Shown here: one piece after another, positions 46,153 through 57,604 of the stretch
Layout: each line of letters starts with the position of its first letter
Position numbering within the stretch: position 1 is the first letter of the stretch
From: Lindgomyces ingoldianus
Lineage: Eukaryota; Ascomycota; Dothideomycetes; Pleosporales; Lindgomycetaceae
Direction of reading: 5' to 3'
NCBI RefSeq assembly: GCF_010093535.1
Contig: NW_022985195.1
Coordinates: forward strand, 6,201-70,200
DNA: 64,000 bases
The notes under the pieces: generated by a model
Told to the model about the DNA's origin: nothing
What the model saw: the letters and a program-made list of their open reading frames with translations, nothing else
Database searches by the model: none
Made by a program: the position numbers and the translations under genes

Positions 46153-46974
46153 TCAACCAGTAGCAAGCTTTTGCAAACTCGAAAACGCTCCGTTGAAGCT
46201 GTCCGAATCTCCGCCATAAGTATACCTATCTTCGGTCAGTACGTACCATCGCCATGTTGGAAAATAGAACGCATAGTTCTGACTTACGCATCGTTGAATT
46301 GCCAAATGGTTTGATATGGCCAGCCACCCGGAATGGTCCCAACACTGCTGCTATACCTCGCTAACACCAAAGGACTGTTCCCCGAGAACGCCTTCGAGTT
46401 CCCCGTACAAGTAACCCACCAGTCATTCGTAGTGTAGATCATCGGCCAGCGGCTAGTTAAGGCATGGTATTCGTTTACGAAGCTGGTGATCCAAGACACC
46501 ATGGCCGAGGTACCTAGCCCGTAGCACGTACTGGTTGCTCCGTACTCGATGTCAAGCATTCCTGGTAGCGTGATACCGTCGCCGGACCAGCCACCGCCAT
46601 GTGCGACAAAGTACTGGGCTTGAGCGCTGCCACTGCTGCTTGCAGGCTGCGCGAAATGGTACGCACCGCGAATGAGACCCGCGGAAGTAGCACCATTGTA
46701 ATTCTTTGAGAAGTTGGGATCTTGGTACGTCGTGCCTTCAGTTGCCTGTCATGTTGTGAGCGGTAATCCGCTCAATGGAGGTGCTACAGATGGGAGACTA
46801 TACGTCGCACCGAGCACAACGGAGGTGAATTACCTTAATAATCACAAATCTAGCACCAGAGGAGTAGGCACTTTTGAAATCGACTGTGCCCTGATAGTGT
46901 GAGATATCAAAGCCAGGGACTGCAGCGTGGCAGAAGTTGGTTGCTAATGCAAGAAGGGCAACTAAATACTTCAT
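46153..46974 (-). CDS. Secreted GH25 N-acetylmuramidase (Chalaropsis-type lysozyme)
   Basis: Exons 46974-46834, 46745-46288 and 46225-46153, with introns of 88 and 62 nt, give 223 aa. The chosen ATG opens a clean signal peptide (MKYLVALLALATNFCHA); an in-frame ATG eight codons upstream is possible. GH25 enzymes hydrolyse the glycan strands of bacterial peptidoglycan. Visible motifs: GFDISHYQGTVDF (Asp23), FVIIKATEGTTYQDPNF, the catalytic pair D112-I-E114 in PGMLDIEYG, WPMIYTTNDWW, and a C-terminal WQFNDA that continues after splicing with YTYGGDSDSFNGAF. Length equals other fungal members. It is likely used against bacteria or to feed on them. Fungal GH25 genes are thought to be of bacterial origin, but the two introns show long residence. 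Confidence 0.92.
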
Positions 46975-47763
46975 GATTGTCAGGTAGGAACTTATCATAC
47001 GTAGAAGCTTGAGGGTGAGAGTATCGATTTCATTCTGTGATTTCATGAAAGTATTTATGTTCAACTCTTGCCGGAGCAGTCCACCCAATTATCTCCTTTC
47101 GAATGTCACCGGCCTCCAAGATACGAGATAGTCATTACACCAACAGGCCAAATACGGATGTTTGCGTTTCGTGGCTAAGATTTGCTCCACGTGTTTACGG
47201 GCCGATCCACATTTCATTGTTTCATGCCCGGCGACCTTCCGCCTTGGTCACCGGCCGGTTCGGGCCTTGTGCGCGTTCGCATTCCGATGCGAAGACGATC
47301 CTTGCGGCGAAAGGCAGGTGGCTCGGTATCCCGGAGGGTTGAATGCATCTCACAACGAACACGAAAGACTTCATCCAACCAAGGATCTTCTCCTTCAACG
47401 AGGTCGCCTCTGGAGGGGAACTAGAGCCCGGAATCGTTATCTCGAAGGAATTCGTCCAATTACCGATTTACTTCGTCCCTCCCCTCAGGCTCCATCCAGT
47501 AGTCACGCCCCGCTCTCTTTATCATAGACCCTTTTCTGGACAACTGTATCATTTCCTTGACCAACTCCAGCATGTACAACTCGCTGACTTCTTAATGTGG
47601 TCAGACCATCGAGGCCATCCTGTGTTTCTTCCCCTACTCTCAACTAATTTCCAAACCGTGCCGTATACCAATTCTTGCGGCGCAAAATCCTGTACTCTCT
47701 TTACCGAGATTAAAAATATCCTATACATGTCCATTTACTCCTCGGTGATGAATGATGGTAATG
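46975..47763. other. Region upstream of the GH25 gene
   Basis: No supported gene. A 167-codon plus-strand frame (47343-47846) is open but resembles nothing I know and is partly antisense to the relic that follows. Confidence 0.3.
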
Positions 47764-48464
47764 TTACCTTCCTGTCCGCAAGAAACCATGCTTCAAGTTT
47801 GTCTGAGTGGCATAATTGCGGTGCGGTGTCTGATTCAGTGCCGTAAATAACGGAGAGGGACTTGAAGGCTGGTTCACGAGCTCTGAAGAGGAGTCCAGGT
47901 TGAAGAAGCGTATGTATGCGAAATTTTCGAATCCCAGGGTTCCCGTCAACACTTTCGCCGCAGAGATATCCAACGGCTTCCCTGGCGGGAAGAATTCCAT
48001 CAACAGGAACCTCTCAGCCAGGACGCTTGTAGGATGGTAGTTGATGAGTTGTGAGAGGAACAGATCTTCAAAATCATGGCCTACGGCGCAGTTTCTCTTC
48101 TTTTAAGCTCTCGTAATCCAAAGGCGCGATGGTGCCTGCCGGTATGGATTTGAAGATATACGGCTGTAGGCAGTCGGGTTTGTCCACCCATAACCAAGAA
48201 TTCGGCGCAATGATTCCACAGCTAGTTGAAGAGAAATGCAATATTTGGTGGCGGAAGTCGGGAAAATATGAGGGGAAACCGTGCAAGAAGAGGAGAGATC
48301 TTTTCTAAACCAATGGGATGGAGACCCAAACGTAACACCTCCCTATGGATAGGATGGTGCTTAGCGTGCAAAGGTGCCCGCAGCTGTGCCGTCGTGAAGA
48401 CGTGCAGTTTAGAACTTAGCTCGAGGTAGATCTGGAAACGTAAAATGAGATTGGTTCGATGCAA
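47764..48464 (-). pseudogene. Unrecognised coding-like relic
   Basis: Two minus-strand pieces look coding but are out of frame with each other. 48286-48074 includes STSCGIIAPNSWLWVDKPD and APLDYESLKEEKLRRRP, then a stop. About 48045-47764 includes NYHPTSVLAERFLLMEFFPP, TGTLGFENFAYIRFFNLD, and ends at a stop. A third overlapping frame (48464-48222) may hold the start. No GT..AG pair that I could find restores the frame. The family is unknown. Confidence 0.3.
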
Positions 48465-50107
48465 GATCGAGCCCGCTGAAGTACTTCAACAATTCATAGT
48501 TTGTCGCAATATATTTGTGAGCAATCTTGTGGAATGATGCAAGGAACTGCTGGGAAATACCGTATTTTGCCGTACAGCAACGCTGCGCAATACTCCCGCT
48601 CTTTCTGCAATGCGGTATCCTAGACAGCCTCCAGAATTACGGCAACAGTGTCTCAAAATCACTGACACTCCCTGAATTACCACACAATTTGGACGACCCG
48701 GACGAAAGAGAACAATTCGAACAAGTCGTGCTCCTACGTCGGCGTCAACTTCACTACTTCTATGTCGCAATGGCCGCAGAGCTAAACTCGACGCACTACG
48801 ACCCCTAACCTACGACTTCAGCCCGTTGAGACGGAAACTCTTTGAGCCGCGAGTTATCCCTGAGAAGGCCGCCGTAATTCGCCTAACAAAGAATTAGATC
48901 AACATCGCCAGTTCAAAATCGAGTACGAACGACGATGCGAGGCCCGCTTGCCCGATCACCTTCTCAGAAGATGAGGTGACCTCGTCGCTGTCGATTTCGA
49001 CCACAACATTATTAGGTAGTCCCCATATGATTTAATTACTACTGGGGAGATTCCAACTAGCTTTAGTAACTTTAGAAAGCAGAACATGACTCTTAGTGGT
49101 GGGCAGAGACGTTGACTCTTGGTGGATACAGCATCGAATATGGTGCTTCCCCCTGTCACTTAGCCAGGCTACTCCGCATCCACAAACCACAGTTTCCTCT
49201 AATGCTCTTGTATGTTTCTCAGCGGCTTTGTACTATGACGCGGTTGCTGAGTCAAATGAAGTGCATCACCGAGAGAATATGGCGGCCTCTTGGCACAGCC
49301 ATTCCCCCTCGTCCCTCTGACATCTTTCAGCAGGTCAATCCTGGCTATTCACCCCCATCCTGATGAATTGCGAGGTAGCAGCTGCCTAATCCCTGTCGAT
49401 AATCTCTAAGTTCTCGAAGAATTTGATGACCGACATGGAAATTGGGTAATTTGCACACCTGCTGCCTTCCTTGGACGTGGAAGCCGTTTCTCAGGCCCCC
49501 TCTCTGGAGTCGAAGCCTAATTCCACGCTACCTGATGAAGCTATGGTAATCCAATACCTCACCATTGAAAGTTGATAGGGCAGAGATTTGAATGAACCGT
49601 CACCAGTGCAAGGCCATGCTATCTGGTAAGTTATCATAAATCACTAAAGAGTCCCGAAGGACATTGATTTTTTGTCTAATATATGCACCTTTCCTAAAGT
49701 CGGATATTAAGTCTTACACTTTCCACCCCGTTCAACGGGAATAAAGTTTCTCGCCATTCAGCTCCTGTCAGCAAGCTCAGTAGCCTCTTTAACAACCTAG
49801 CCCGACTTATTTAACCAACTCCCAATAGAAAATAAGGAAATCCGAATCTGACTCCATATCCCTTTTATTTTTCTAAACGTACGTTAACCCTTAAGACGCG
49901 CCTCCGGGTCTTTTCGGCCAAATCACCATCATACCATCTGTAACATTGTACGGGGCACGAGTTATGAGAGGAGTCATGTATTGTAGATTGAGGATCTGAG
50001 GAGCTATATGATTTATAGTATTGTGGGACGCTAGGCCTAAGGCTGGACAGCCCATCGTAGAGCCCCCCAGCTTATACCATCACACCAACAAATAAAACGT
50101 GATATCC
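48465..50107. other. Intergenic region
   Basis: No firm gene. A 93-codon plus-strand frame (48527-48808) ends in a charged stretch (PDEREQFEQVVLLRRRQLHY) that looks somewhat coding, but it has no recognisable family and no promoter evidence. Nothing else is seen. Confidence 0.3.
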
Positions 50108-50806
50108 CTAGACTGAGCAACCAACATCGTAAACCTGGAAGCTCTGACCATTAGTCGGAGCCGGAACAGCCGAGGCAGCGACGCTGAATAGGCGGCACAC
50201 ATTGGCACCGTTCTCAGGGCCAAATTCGAGGCTCTTGCAGTTGGGGTCGCTCTTGCACTTGGTCAGACAATCAGCGGCGGAATTGATGTTTGCAGGCTGG
50301 CTCAGGGGGGCTTGGTTGGCATTGCTGCCGGCAGGTGTTGCGCCGCATGTATCGCGGGCAGCAAGTTTCTGACCAGCTGGCTTGTTACCTCCTTGTTGGT
50401 TATTGCCGCTGTTGGTGCCCTGGTTGGTGCCCTGGCCAGTGTTCGCGCCAGTTGGGTTGCTTGAGGTCGGAGCGACAGCCGGAACAGAAGTACATGCCTT
50501 GTCGAAAGCGACGAGGTTCTGGGAGCTCTGCGCCGGAACTTGAGATGCGGGGACGGAGAATAGCATGCACTTGATGGTGTTGTCAACCATGCCGAAGACG
50601 AAGGATTGGCATTGGCCATTAGCATTGCAGGCGCTCTGGCAAGCCGAGGCGGTTTTGATGTCGGTGGGTTGTTGGATTGGAGTCTGAGAGCCACTGGCAG
50701 TGGGTGCAGATCCGCAAGTGTCTCGGGCGAAGAGGTGGGTTAATGGAGAGCCAGAGACGCCGCTGAGAGCGGCGAAGGTGGCAACGAGAGTGGTGAAGGT
50801 CTGCAT
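50108..50806 (-). CDS. Secreted protein with two six-cysteine (PAN/apple-like) modules
   Basis: One exon of 232 aa with a signal peptide (MQTFTTLVATFAALSGVSG). The mature part has two related modules. Module 1 (about 28-110) runs from DTCGSAPTASGS to KACTSVP; module 2 (about 152-232) runs from DTCGATPAGSN to VGCSV. Each holds six cysteines at similar spacing and a shared pattern: C..C, then C.S..FG, then K-C-M or V-C-R-L-F-S-V. An internal duplication is therefore clear. A linker of about 35 residues between them is almost pure Asn, Gly, Gln, Thr and Ser. The C-x(3)-C and F-G-x-C pattern resembles PAN/apple folds, which bind protein or sugar. It may be a wall or matrix protein. No enzyme motif is present. 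Confidence 0.8.
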   Translation of the reverse strand: MQTFTTLVATFAALSGVSGSPLTHLFARDTCGSAPTASGSQTPIQQPTDIKTASACQSACNANGQCQSFVFGMVDNTIKCMLFSVPASQVPAQSSQNLVAFDKACTSVPAVAPTSSNPTGANTGQGTNQGTNSGNNQQGGNKPAGQKLAARDTCGATPAGSNANQAPLSQPANINSAADCLTKCKSDPNCKSLEFGPENGANVCRLFSVAASAVPAPTNGQSFQVYDVGCSV

Positions 50807-52434
50807 CTTAATGATGATTTGGGGTTTGGGGCTTGGATTTAGGAAGGAGGAAGTCGAAACTAAATTGTATGGATGTGGATTTGTTGTTCTCTTGGAAGAT
50901 GAGTTGAGTGTTGCTGATGATGTTGATATCGAAGGATATCTCCAGCATCTTTATACCCAGCCTACTTCCTGTGTACATCGTACACGACACCTCTAAACTT
51001 TGCACATGCCCAAGGACGCGTCCTTCTTCTCGAGCATTGACTCCTATTGCTACCCCAACTTGAACACAAACATACGCTATTAGGAACATTCTTAGTGTTG
51101 AGTCGTGGCGCAAAGTCGAAGACTACGTACTTGCCACGAATTCAGATGTGGTGCATGAATTGACATTCTCAAAACGTCAGCAATGCCGTCCATGGTTCTG
51201 GCCTCCATTGGTCACTCTAAAAACAGCCCCACGTGAAACAAAACTGTACGACAAGGGAGGCCAGGCTGAGGAGGCTCAACAACCAATATTAGGCTTTGTA
51301 GGGAAACAAAACAAGCTCTCTCTAATTTAGGCGATAGAGGCATGGCATTACTTCGGTTGGTGTTGACGCAAGTCACAAGCGGATGAAACACTATGCGAAG
51401 TGAAAACAGGGGGGATGACGGCATCACCACAACTAAAAGGCTCAACGACTTAGGTCAAGTAATCGAACGAGGGCGAATCGCTCGATCATCTACCGTCGCT
51501 AGTGAGCCTTTTCGACAGGCAAAAGGATTCCGGAATCACTTCTTTACAATCGATACCAATATCAAATTTCCAGCCGAAGCCTATTCAACGGCTATAACAC
51601 GCTTAGACCGATGAATTCTTCACTCATTCCACCTGACTCAAAGCGTAAAAAGCGTAAAAAGAAGCAGACCTAGAAGCAGGGGACCTTAATACAAAGATAA
51701 GGAGAGGATATAATAGCTTAGGGCCTCCGCCAGGCTCCCATCGGAGCCTAAGTGGAACTTGGGTTTGCTAATGGAACGCTACCCGAGCATGGAACCATAT
51801 GTGAGCCAGACATGAAGGTGTTCAAATTCCTAAAGCAGATTTTAGTGAGCCACTGGGAACGAGGCGCTTGGTGCAGGAGACTTGAGAAAAGAACTAAGAG
51901 GGGAGTTGATGAGGGAGGTATATAAGTTAGCAAGAAGGGATCCAAAGGGTTATAGGGCCAGCGTTGTCCCTTAGCTTCTGGTACGAGCAGTTATTGTCCG
52001 CAAATAGGGTCTTGACTAAATAGATCATAGATAACGAACAGTTTAAGCATCAAATCGAAATCTTAACCCCCTCTTGATGGAATTAAATCCTTTTAGTTCT
52101 CAACCTAGTTGTCAAGGACATATGCGCTTCTTTTGTGTAAAACGAAGAATCTGAAATCACGAGGAGAGCCGGGGCCGAAAAAGTGTTGTGAATAAAATAT
52201 ATCTCATATAGCGCCAAACGTGGATGGATGTGCTCTCTTATCTTGGCTCTCTCATCTTGCTCGAACTCTGTACCACAAGTGTCAAAATGTTTCCCACTCT
52301 TTCCGTTTAGCTAGACGAGAATAATGGATTGAAGCTAAGCTGAGACGGAAAAGGGACGTACAACACGCCCACAGGCCGGTAAAGCTTTGAGATTCTCCAC
52401 CCTCGATCACGTCTAACAGCCAAGTCGCGTTCAA
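50807..52434. other. Intergenic region
   Basis: No gene seen. It includes the promoter of the PAN-like gene on the left and the 3' flank of the CE1 gene on the right. A short direct repeat GCGTAAAAA occurs twice near 51645-51660. Confidence 0.35.
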
Positions 52435-53364
52435 TCACAGGCCAAACCACTTCAGATCATCGTTCTCATGCACCGGTACGGTATGGCCAACACCCTGGCA
52501 GCTGTACCCCAAGAGCTTCGTTCCATCACCATATACCATTTGCGTGTATCCCGACTGTGGAGTGTTGGTGACATTCTTTGCGAAGGTGACACCCAAAAGA
52601 CCAGACCATTCCTTTAGTTGCTCAGCGAGATTTGGGTAGTTAACAAAAGTATCTGCGGTTCCGTGCCAGGTCGCCATGCGTGGGTAGGTGCCGTTGAATC
52701 CAGGGTACATGGCCTTGACTTGCGCAGCCCATTCAGCAGATGTTTTAACAACCTTTCCATTCGCACAGGTTGGGTCTGCACTTTGAGGGCTTGCGCCAGG
52801 TGATCCTGCCAAACAGCCAGCCGCAACTCCAGAGTAACAGGAAGCGGCGTTGAATAAATCGGGGTAGGTCGCTAGCATGACATTGGTCATCATGCATCCT
52901 GAGGAGGAACCCGTCACAAAAACCTTGGTCTCATCGGCGTTGTACTTCTTGAGGGTGTATTTGACCATATTGGATAGGCCCTCATTGTCTCCTCCAGCGT
53001 CGCGTGATAATCCCTTAGAGGTGTTAACTTCCCAGCAGTTGTTATCCTTCTTAGTTGATGGGAAGATAGTAATGAACCCCTTTGAATCAGACAGGGAGTT
53101 GTACTTCGTCATCTGTGCAAATTGTTCGCCGGTGCCACCGCATGGATGAAGCTAGGGGGTTTTAGCTAGATCACAATAATATTACGCTGGTCCATAGCTA
53201 ACCGCTAGAATCACTGGGGGTTTATCCGCAAGCTTGGTGGGCACGTAGATGTTCATCTGGAGGTTCGTTGGGTTCTTGCCAAAGTCACTGACTCTGACCA
53301 GAGCACCGTTTGCAATGGCAGAGAGTGCTGTGACAGCAGCGATGAGCGAAATGGAAGGAACCAT
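52435..53364 (-). CDS. CE1-type acetylxylan/feruloyl esterase, secreted
   Basis: Two exons, 53364-53203 and 53151-52435, with a 51-nt intron, give 292 aa. The ATG at 53364 opens the signal peptide MVPSISLIAAVTALSAIANG. The fold is the alpha/beta hydrolase of the PHB-depolymerase/CE1 family. LALHPCGGTGEQFAQMT (oxyanion region) is restored by splicing. The nucleophile is Ser137 in VTGSSSGCMMTNVM. TWHGTADTFVNYPNL holds the acidic residue and CQGVGHTVP the His. These enzymes remove acetyl groups, or ferulate in related clades, from xylan and so open the chain to xylanases and to the GH3 xylosidase. There is no CBM1, unlike several other fungal acetylxylan esterases. A GGCTAA motif lies about 325 bp upstream. 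Acetylxylan esterase is the likelier activity. Confidence 0.9.
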
Positions 53365-56300
53365 GTTGATCGTAATGAGGTAGTGCAAGAATGGAGGTCC
53401 TGAGTTGCACTTGAATTCAGGTGGATTGCAAGCGACTATTTATACAAGACCTCGGTCTTACTCCCGAGGCAGAATCTTGATGGTTTTGTTGAAAGACCCA
53501 TCGCTGGCGTATTTAATTGATGAAGCAATATAGCAACTGTAAAATGGAATCCGCATCCATTTTGCTTTCCGATCAGCCTGGTATCTTGCGGTAAATCCAC
53601 CCTCTTCCAATAATTGCGAAGACAAATCCACTCGCCTCAATATCCGGGTGTACGAAGAATTGCAGTGACGTTGCTTAAATCGTCGTGATTAGCCGATTGG
53701 AATGATGCCATGATAAAATAGCCGTCCACCCCAGAAACAGCACGTGGGTGCATGGGTTCTAAATGCGTCAATCTCCAAAATCGGATTACTCAGCTCTGAA
53801 CACCTGCCAAACCCTGTTGCCGTGTTTCTTGTCCGATGCTGTTACCATGTGTGCTCCAGTGCCCGTTGCCGTGATTGTTCTCCGATGCTTCAACAGCGTT
53901 TCACCGTTCTTAAATTCTTCTCCACACTTTATAGAGTTCTCCAATTTCCCCCTCACAATCCCCACAAACTTGAATTAGGTTTTCGAGAGTGGAAGCAAGA
54001 GTGGAGGCAGCAGGGTGGGAGCAGGAGGGTAGTCTCTCAAATTAGAGGCATGTTCATTCGCAAACGGAGTTTAGGAAAGGTTTCCCGGGACCTAGAGCCT
54101 AGAACATACACTTGCGTTCGTGGATCGCCAATGTCCATTCAGAAACGACTGTAGGCAAATTCACAGTCTTGTAATGAAAGGATCAATAAAAACATTTGGT
54201 GCCTAAAGGAAATAAACGCAGTGACGATAAGAGGTGGGAAAGGTCGACACTGTACGTGGACTGTGTGGCTATTGCTACAATGAATTCTCTGGCTGGGCTG
54301 TTGACATCTCAAGCTGTAGCTACCACAAGTCGACTTGGTACTGAAACAACCGATTTATACAACATGCCCATAACCCTCCGCATGTTGGTGATTTCGAAGA
54401 TACTGAAAATATCTCGGTACCCGAGTTTGGAATATAGATGCAGGCATAGTTCTTATAACTTGTTTGAGGAAGGATCACCATCATATAATCTGGCAGGGCC
54501 CATAAATATGCGTGTCAAAGAAGCCATAAGAGAGTCGTATTCATAAATAGGGTTGAAGACGGAGCCGTGGCAAGAGAAAGAAGGTTCAAGCTGGTTGTGG
54601 TGTTGCCTTCAATCTCCGTGCCTTGAGAGAGGATAGGATAAAGCTCCAAGCTCGAAATAAAGATAAGCAGAATGGCGGGCAGCCCCACAAGGGCACCATT
54701 GGGAAAGAGGTTGCACGAAGGTATTTCGCCGGCTTGAAATAAATGTATCACGAATTATCGGGACTTGCAGCCCCAAGTTTGAGAAAGATCCTTCGCAAGC
54801 AGCTTCCCGGTATCAAATGCCGGGTATCAAGATATCTAGAATGGTCGTCGGAATACTATCAGTATTTTCAACTAGTGGAGGATGAGCAAAACGGTAGGGT
54901 CGAGAGGCTCGCTAGGGCTTGAGGTTAAATATCTCCAAACGGTGGTGGCAGCTTTAGCTGACAGTTTTTACGAATGTATGCACCGAGCCCTCGATATGGC
55001 ACATAGAGTCCTGGCGGTCCAATTTGTAATCATTGTTTCTGCAACCTCTCAATTCGAGAGAGACACGGGTATATTAGGCGCTTAAGGAGTACGTTATTCA
55101 TATCCAGCAATTCATGTACTCAGAGCTTACTAATCTTTCCAATGCCTCTTTCGCTTTCCGCGAATTCTCGTAAAGAGTGTAGTTAATTCTCATTATTTAG
55201 TGCTTTCCGGTGGTGGTCTGTATTTTTGCAACCGTTCTTTAAGAGTATCGCTCTTATCCAACATTTCCTATAATGTAGGCGGTATGGAAAACCCCAGTCT
55301 TTTGCGGTACAAATTATACGACAATAACCTCTGAGGGGATAATCTCTGAGAGGATAACCGCTCGCGGCGAGAGTAGCTAAAATAAACATCTTGTCAGCAA
55401 GGCTTTCTGTGTCACGCCGGACGCATCCAAATAGTAGCACAATCCCTAGTGTTCATCAGGGTGAGGTTAGGTGAGCTGCACCACCTAGGCACCATTGAAT
55501 ACCCAGATTATGGGGTGAGGCTGAACTGAAGTACCCATGGATTTTATTTTTGTCCCATCTCCGCAGTTTAAATGTATTTATATCATTTCCTTTATCTCCT
55601 ACCAGTTGATAGCCACGCCAGAAATTTGTGCCATCGCGTGAGAACTGCATGATGAATCAGGGACTTGTCAGTTTACGCAGTCTGCATTGCAGTTTTTCTC
55701 ATCCAGTAATCTGATGATAGCCTCAGCAATTTTAGGGGCTTCTTCCAACGCAGAGCTATGCACCTTGTACAAAACAAACCTTAGAAAAGGAGGCTACGTT
55801 TGGAAGAGCAAAGACCTCGTAAACGATCCATCCTGCACAAAGCAGATGCTTCTGTCGCACGTGAAACTGGTTCACGTGACCTGGCGCAGGGTGAATGTGG
55901 GTCCTTCACCTCACACCCTTTCCCTGTTTAGGACTAGCGCTCTTTTAGCTACTATATATTTACCTCTGAGCTCTCTCGAGCTCTAGAGACCTTACACCAC
56001 ACCTCAATATACCTAGGTCGTCTCTCAATACCTAATTGACTACTCCATGCCCTCCACCATCAATCAGCTCTAACTCTGCGATAACTTCGGACCAGCTCGG
56101 AAGCATATCCTTGAAAACTGTCAGATCGTAGCAGCAACGGCTAAAAACAGGACTTGCGGGAACTGGGAGACCATCTAATTGCGAAGACAGGAACGCAATA
56201 TAGTGGGTTGGCCACAGAGGCATCAGTTATACGTCCTCGCGTAGTGACTGGCATTGGTCGCGATCTTTCAACTTTCTGCCTCCTGCTTCTTCTTGTTTAC

Positions 56301-56754
56301 TTTCTCTGTCATCGCAACTCTGCCATAAAGCAGGCAATCGAGGCCTCTCTATTAGAACGATCCCATGCTAGGTCGGAATCCCGCCTTTGGTGTGGCGGAG
56401 TGGGATCGAGGGCCCATCCTCGAGCAAACATTTGGCGGCCATCTTGTGAGATATTTCCTACTTTCATGAAGGAAGCTCTATATCGAGAAATCCGAGCTCG
56501 CATTAGATCCCAGAAGAGCATGCAGCAAACGGCCTAGAAAATCGAGAAACGAGACCGATTCTCGAAGGGTAGACATAGTTTCTCAATCCGAGAGGTTTCT
56601 GTACACCCCTCCAGTCCGAGTTACATATTAAACCTGCATTATCGTAAGAATTTGCACGCCGTCCAGTTGGGGATTGGACATACTTCTAAAACCTTCACCT
56701 ACCTTCAAAGATCCACTGATACTAGAATTACTTTCCAAACTCTGCTCAAGGCTT
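53365..56754. other. 3.4-kb region without a supported gene
   Basis: Many short frames on both strands, none recognised. A tandem ~16-bp repeat near 55329-55358 (CTCTGAGGGGATAA and CTCTGAGAGGATAA) is visible. Two CACGTG words (55858-55863 and 55874-55879, in CACGTGAAACTGGTTCACGTG) are E-box type sites. A frame around 55714-55900 includes AELCTLYKTNLRKGGYVWKS and might be a small secreted-protein piece, but it lacks a clear signal exon. Confidence 0.3.
53689..53694 (-). promoter_or_regulatory. XlnR/XYR1-type GGCTAA motif upstream of the CE1 gene
   Basis: On the minus strand the sequence CCAATCGGCTAA (53700-53689) combines a CCAAT box with the xylan-regulator core GGCTAA, about 325 bp before the ATG. 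A short match, so weak, but it agrees with the known xylan-induced regulation of this enzyme class. Confidence 0.3.
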
Positions 56755-57604
56755 CTACCTCGATGTTTGCGTCCCTTCAAGTTCATGCACAGCTCGAAAT
56801 TCATCCTTCCTCCGCGTATCTAACTCCACATGTTCCTGGTCACCAATCTCAACAGGGGGAGGTTTTAGTTTTGGCTCATCGTGCTTCATCTCATAAACAT
56901 TCGGGCCAGGCCATGTGGCTTCATGGATAGATTCGCTGGCGGTCGCTAGCTCAATCAGTCCCGATTGTTTCCGTTTCCTAGATCTGAAGATCATGAATGC
57001 GGCTATTATGAGCGCAATGACGGCGGTTGGGACACTGATTCCTACGGCGATGGCAGCCACATGACTATCGCTCCTGGATGAGGCGCTTGGTAGAGGTGAT
57101 GACGTGGCGGTGATGTATACGGTAACGGGGCCTGAGGCTGGGGAAGCGGTAGGCGTGGAAGCTATTGCAGATTGAGCGGCGGACGATGGCGTGGTTGAGG
57201 TTGGCATTCCTTTCGAACGTTAGCTGAGCGACATCTGTAGAAACTCTTGACATACCTGAAGTTTGTGCCGCAACTTGTCCCAACTGGCAGTAACTACTGA
57301 AGACCTCCAGAGCCGTCGTATTCTGTGATGGATCACTGGTGCATGCCGTCGACACGTGCTTCCCAATCATGCTGCTAAACTTCGCCGAACTTTCGTAACA
57401 GAAGCAAGCCCATGATGTAGTCTTAGAGCCATCACCACATCCATATGCCATATCGCGTACGATAGTTGAGACTTCTAGCTCGGCACAAGTAGCGAGAAGT
57501 GAATACTCCGGGATCGTGTTGATGAAAATCCTCGTTGGACCAGACGCGACCGCCACGGCTGTCGTGATGAGGAACAGAACGGATCGAATCCATAATAAAT
57601 TCAT
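56755..57604 (-). CDS. CFEM-like single-pass membrane protein
   Basis: Two exons, 57604-57256 and 57209-56755, with a 46-nt intron, give 267 aa. Order: signal peptide (MNLLWIRSVLFLITTAVAVA); a cysteine-rich outer domain to residue ~115 with six cysteines (LATCAEL, YGCGDG, WACFCYE, TACTSD, SYCQLG); a Ser/Thr/Pro-rich stalk, probably O-glycosylated; one transmembrane helix (AVGISVPTAVIALIIAAFMI); a basic stop-transfer RSRKRK; and a ~75-residue cytoplasmic tail. The cysteine pattern resembles CFEM domains, which normally have eight cysteines, so the call is CFEM-like. CFEM proteins take part in haem or iron uptake, adhesion and surface sensing. The domain plus single helix plus tail suggests a receptor or wall sensor. 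The ligand is unknown. Confidence 0.75.
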
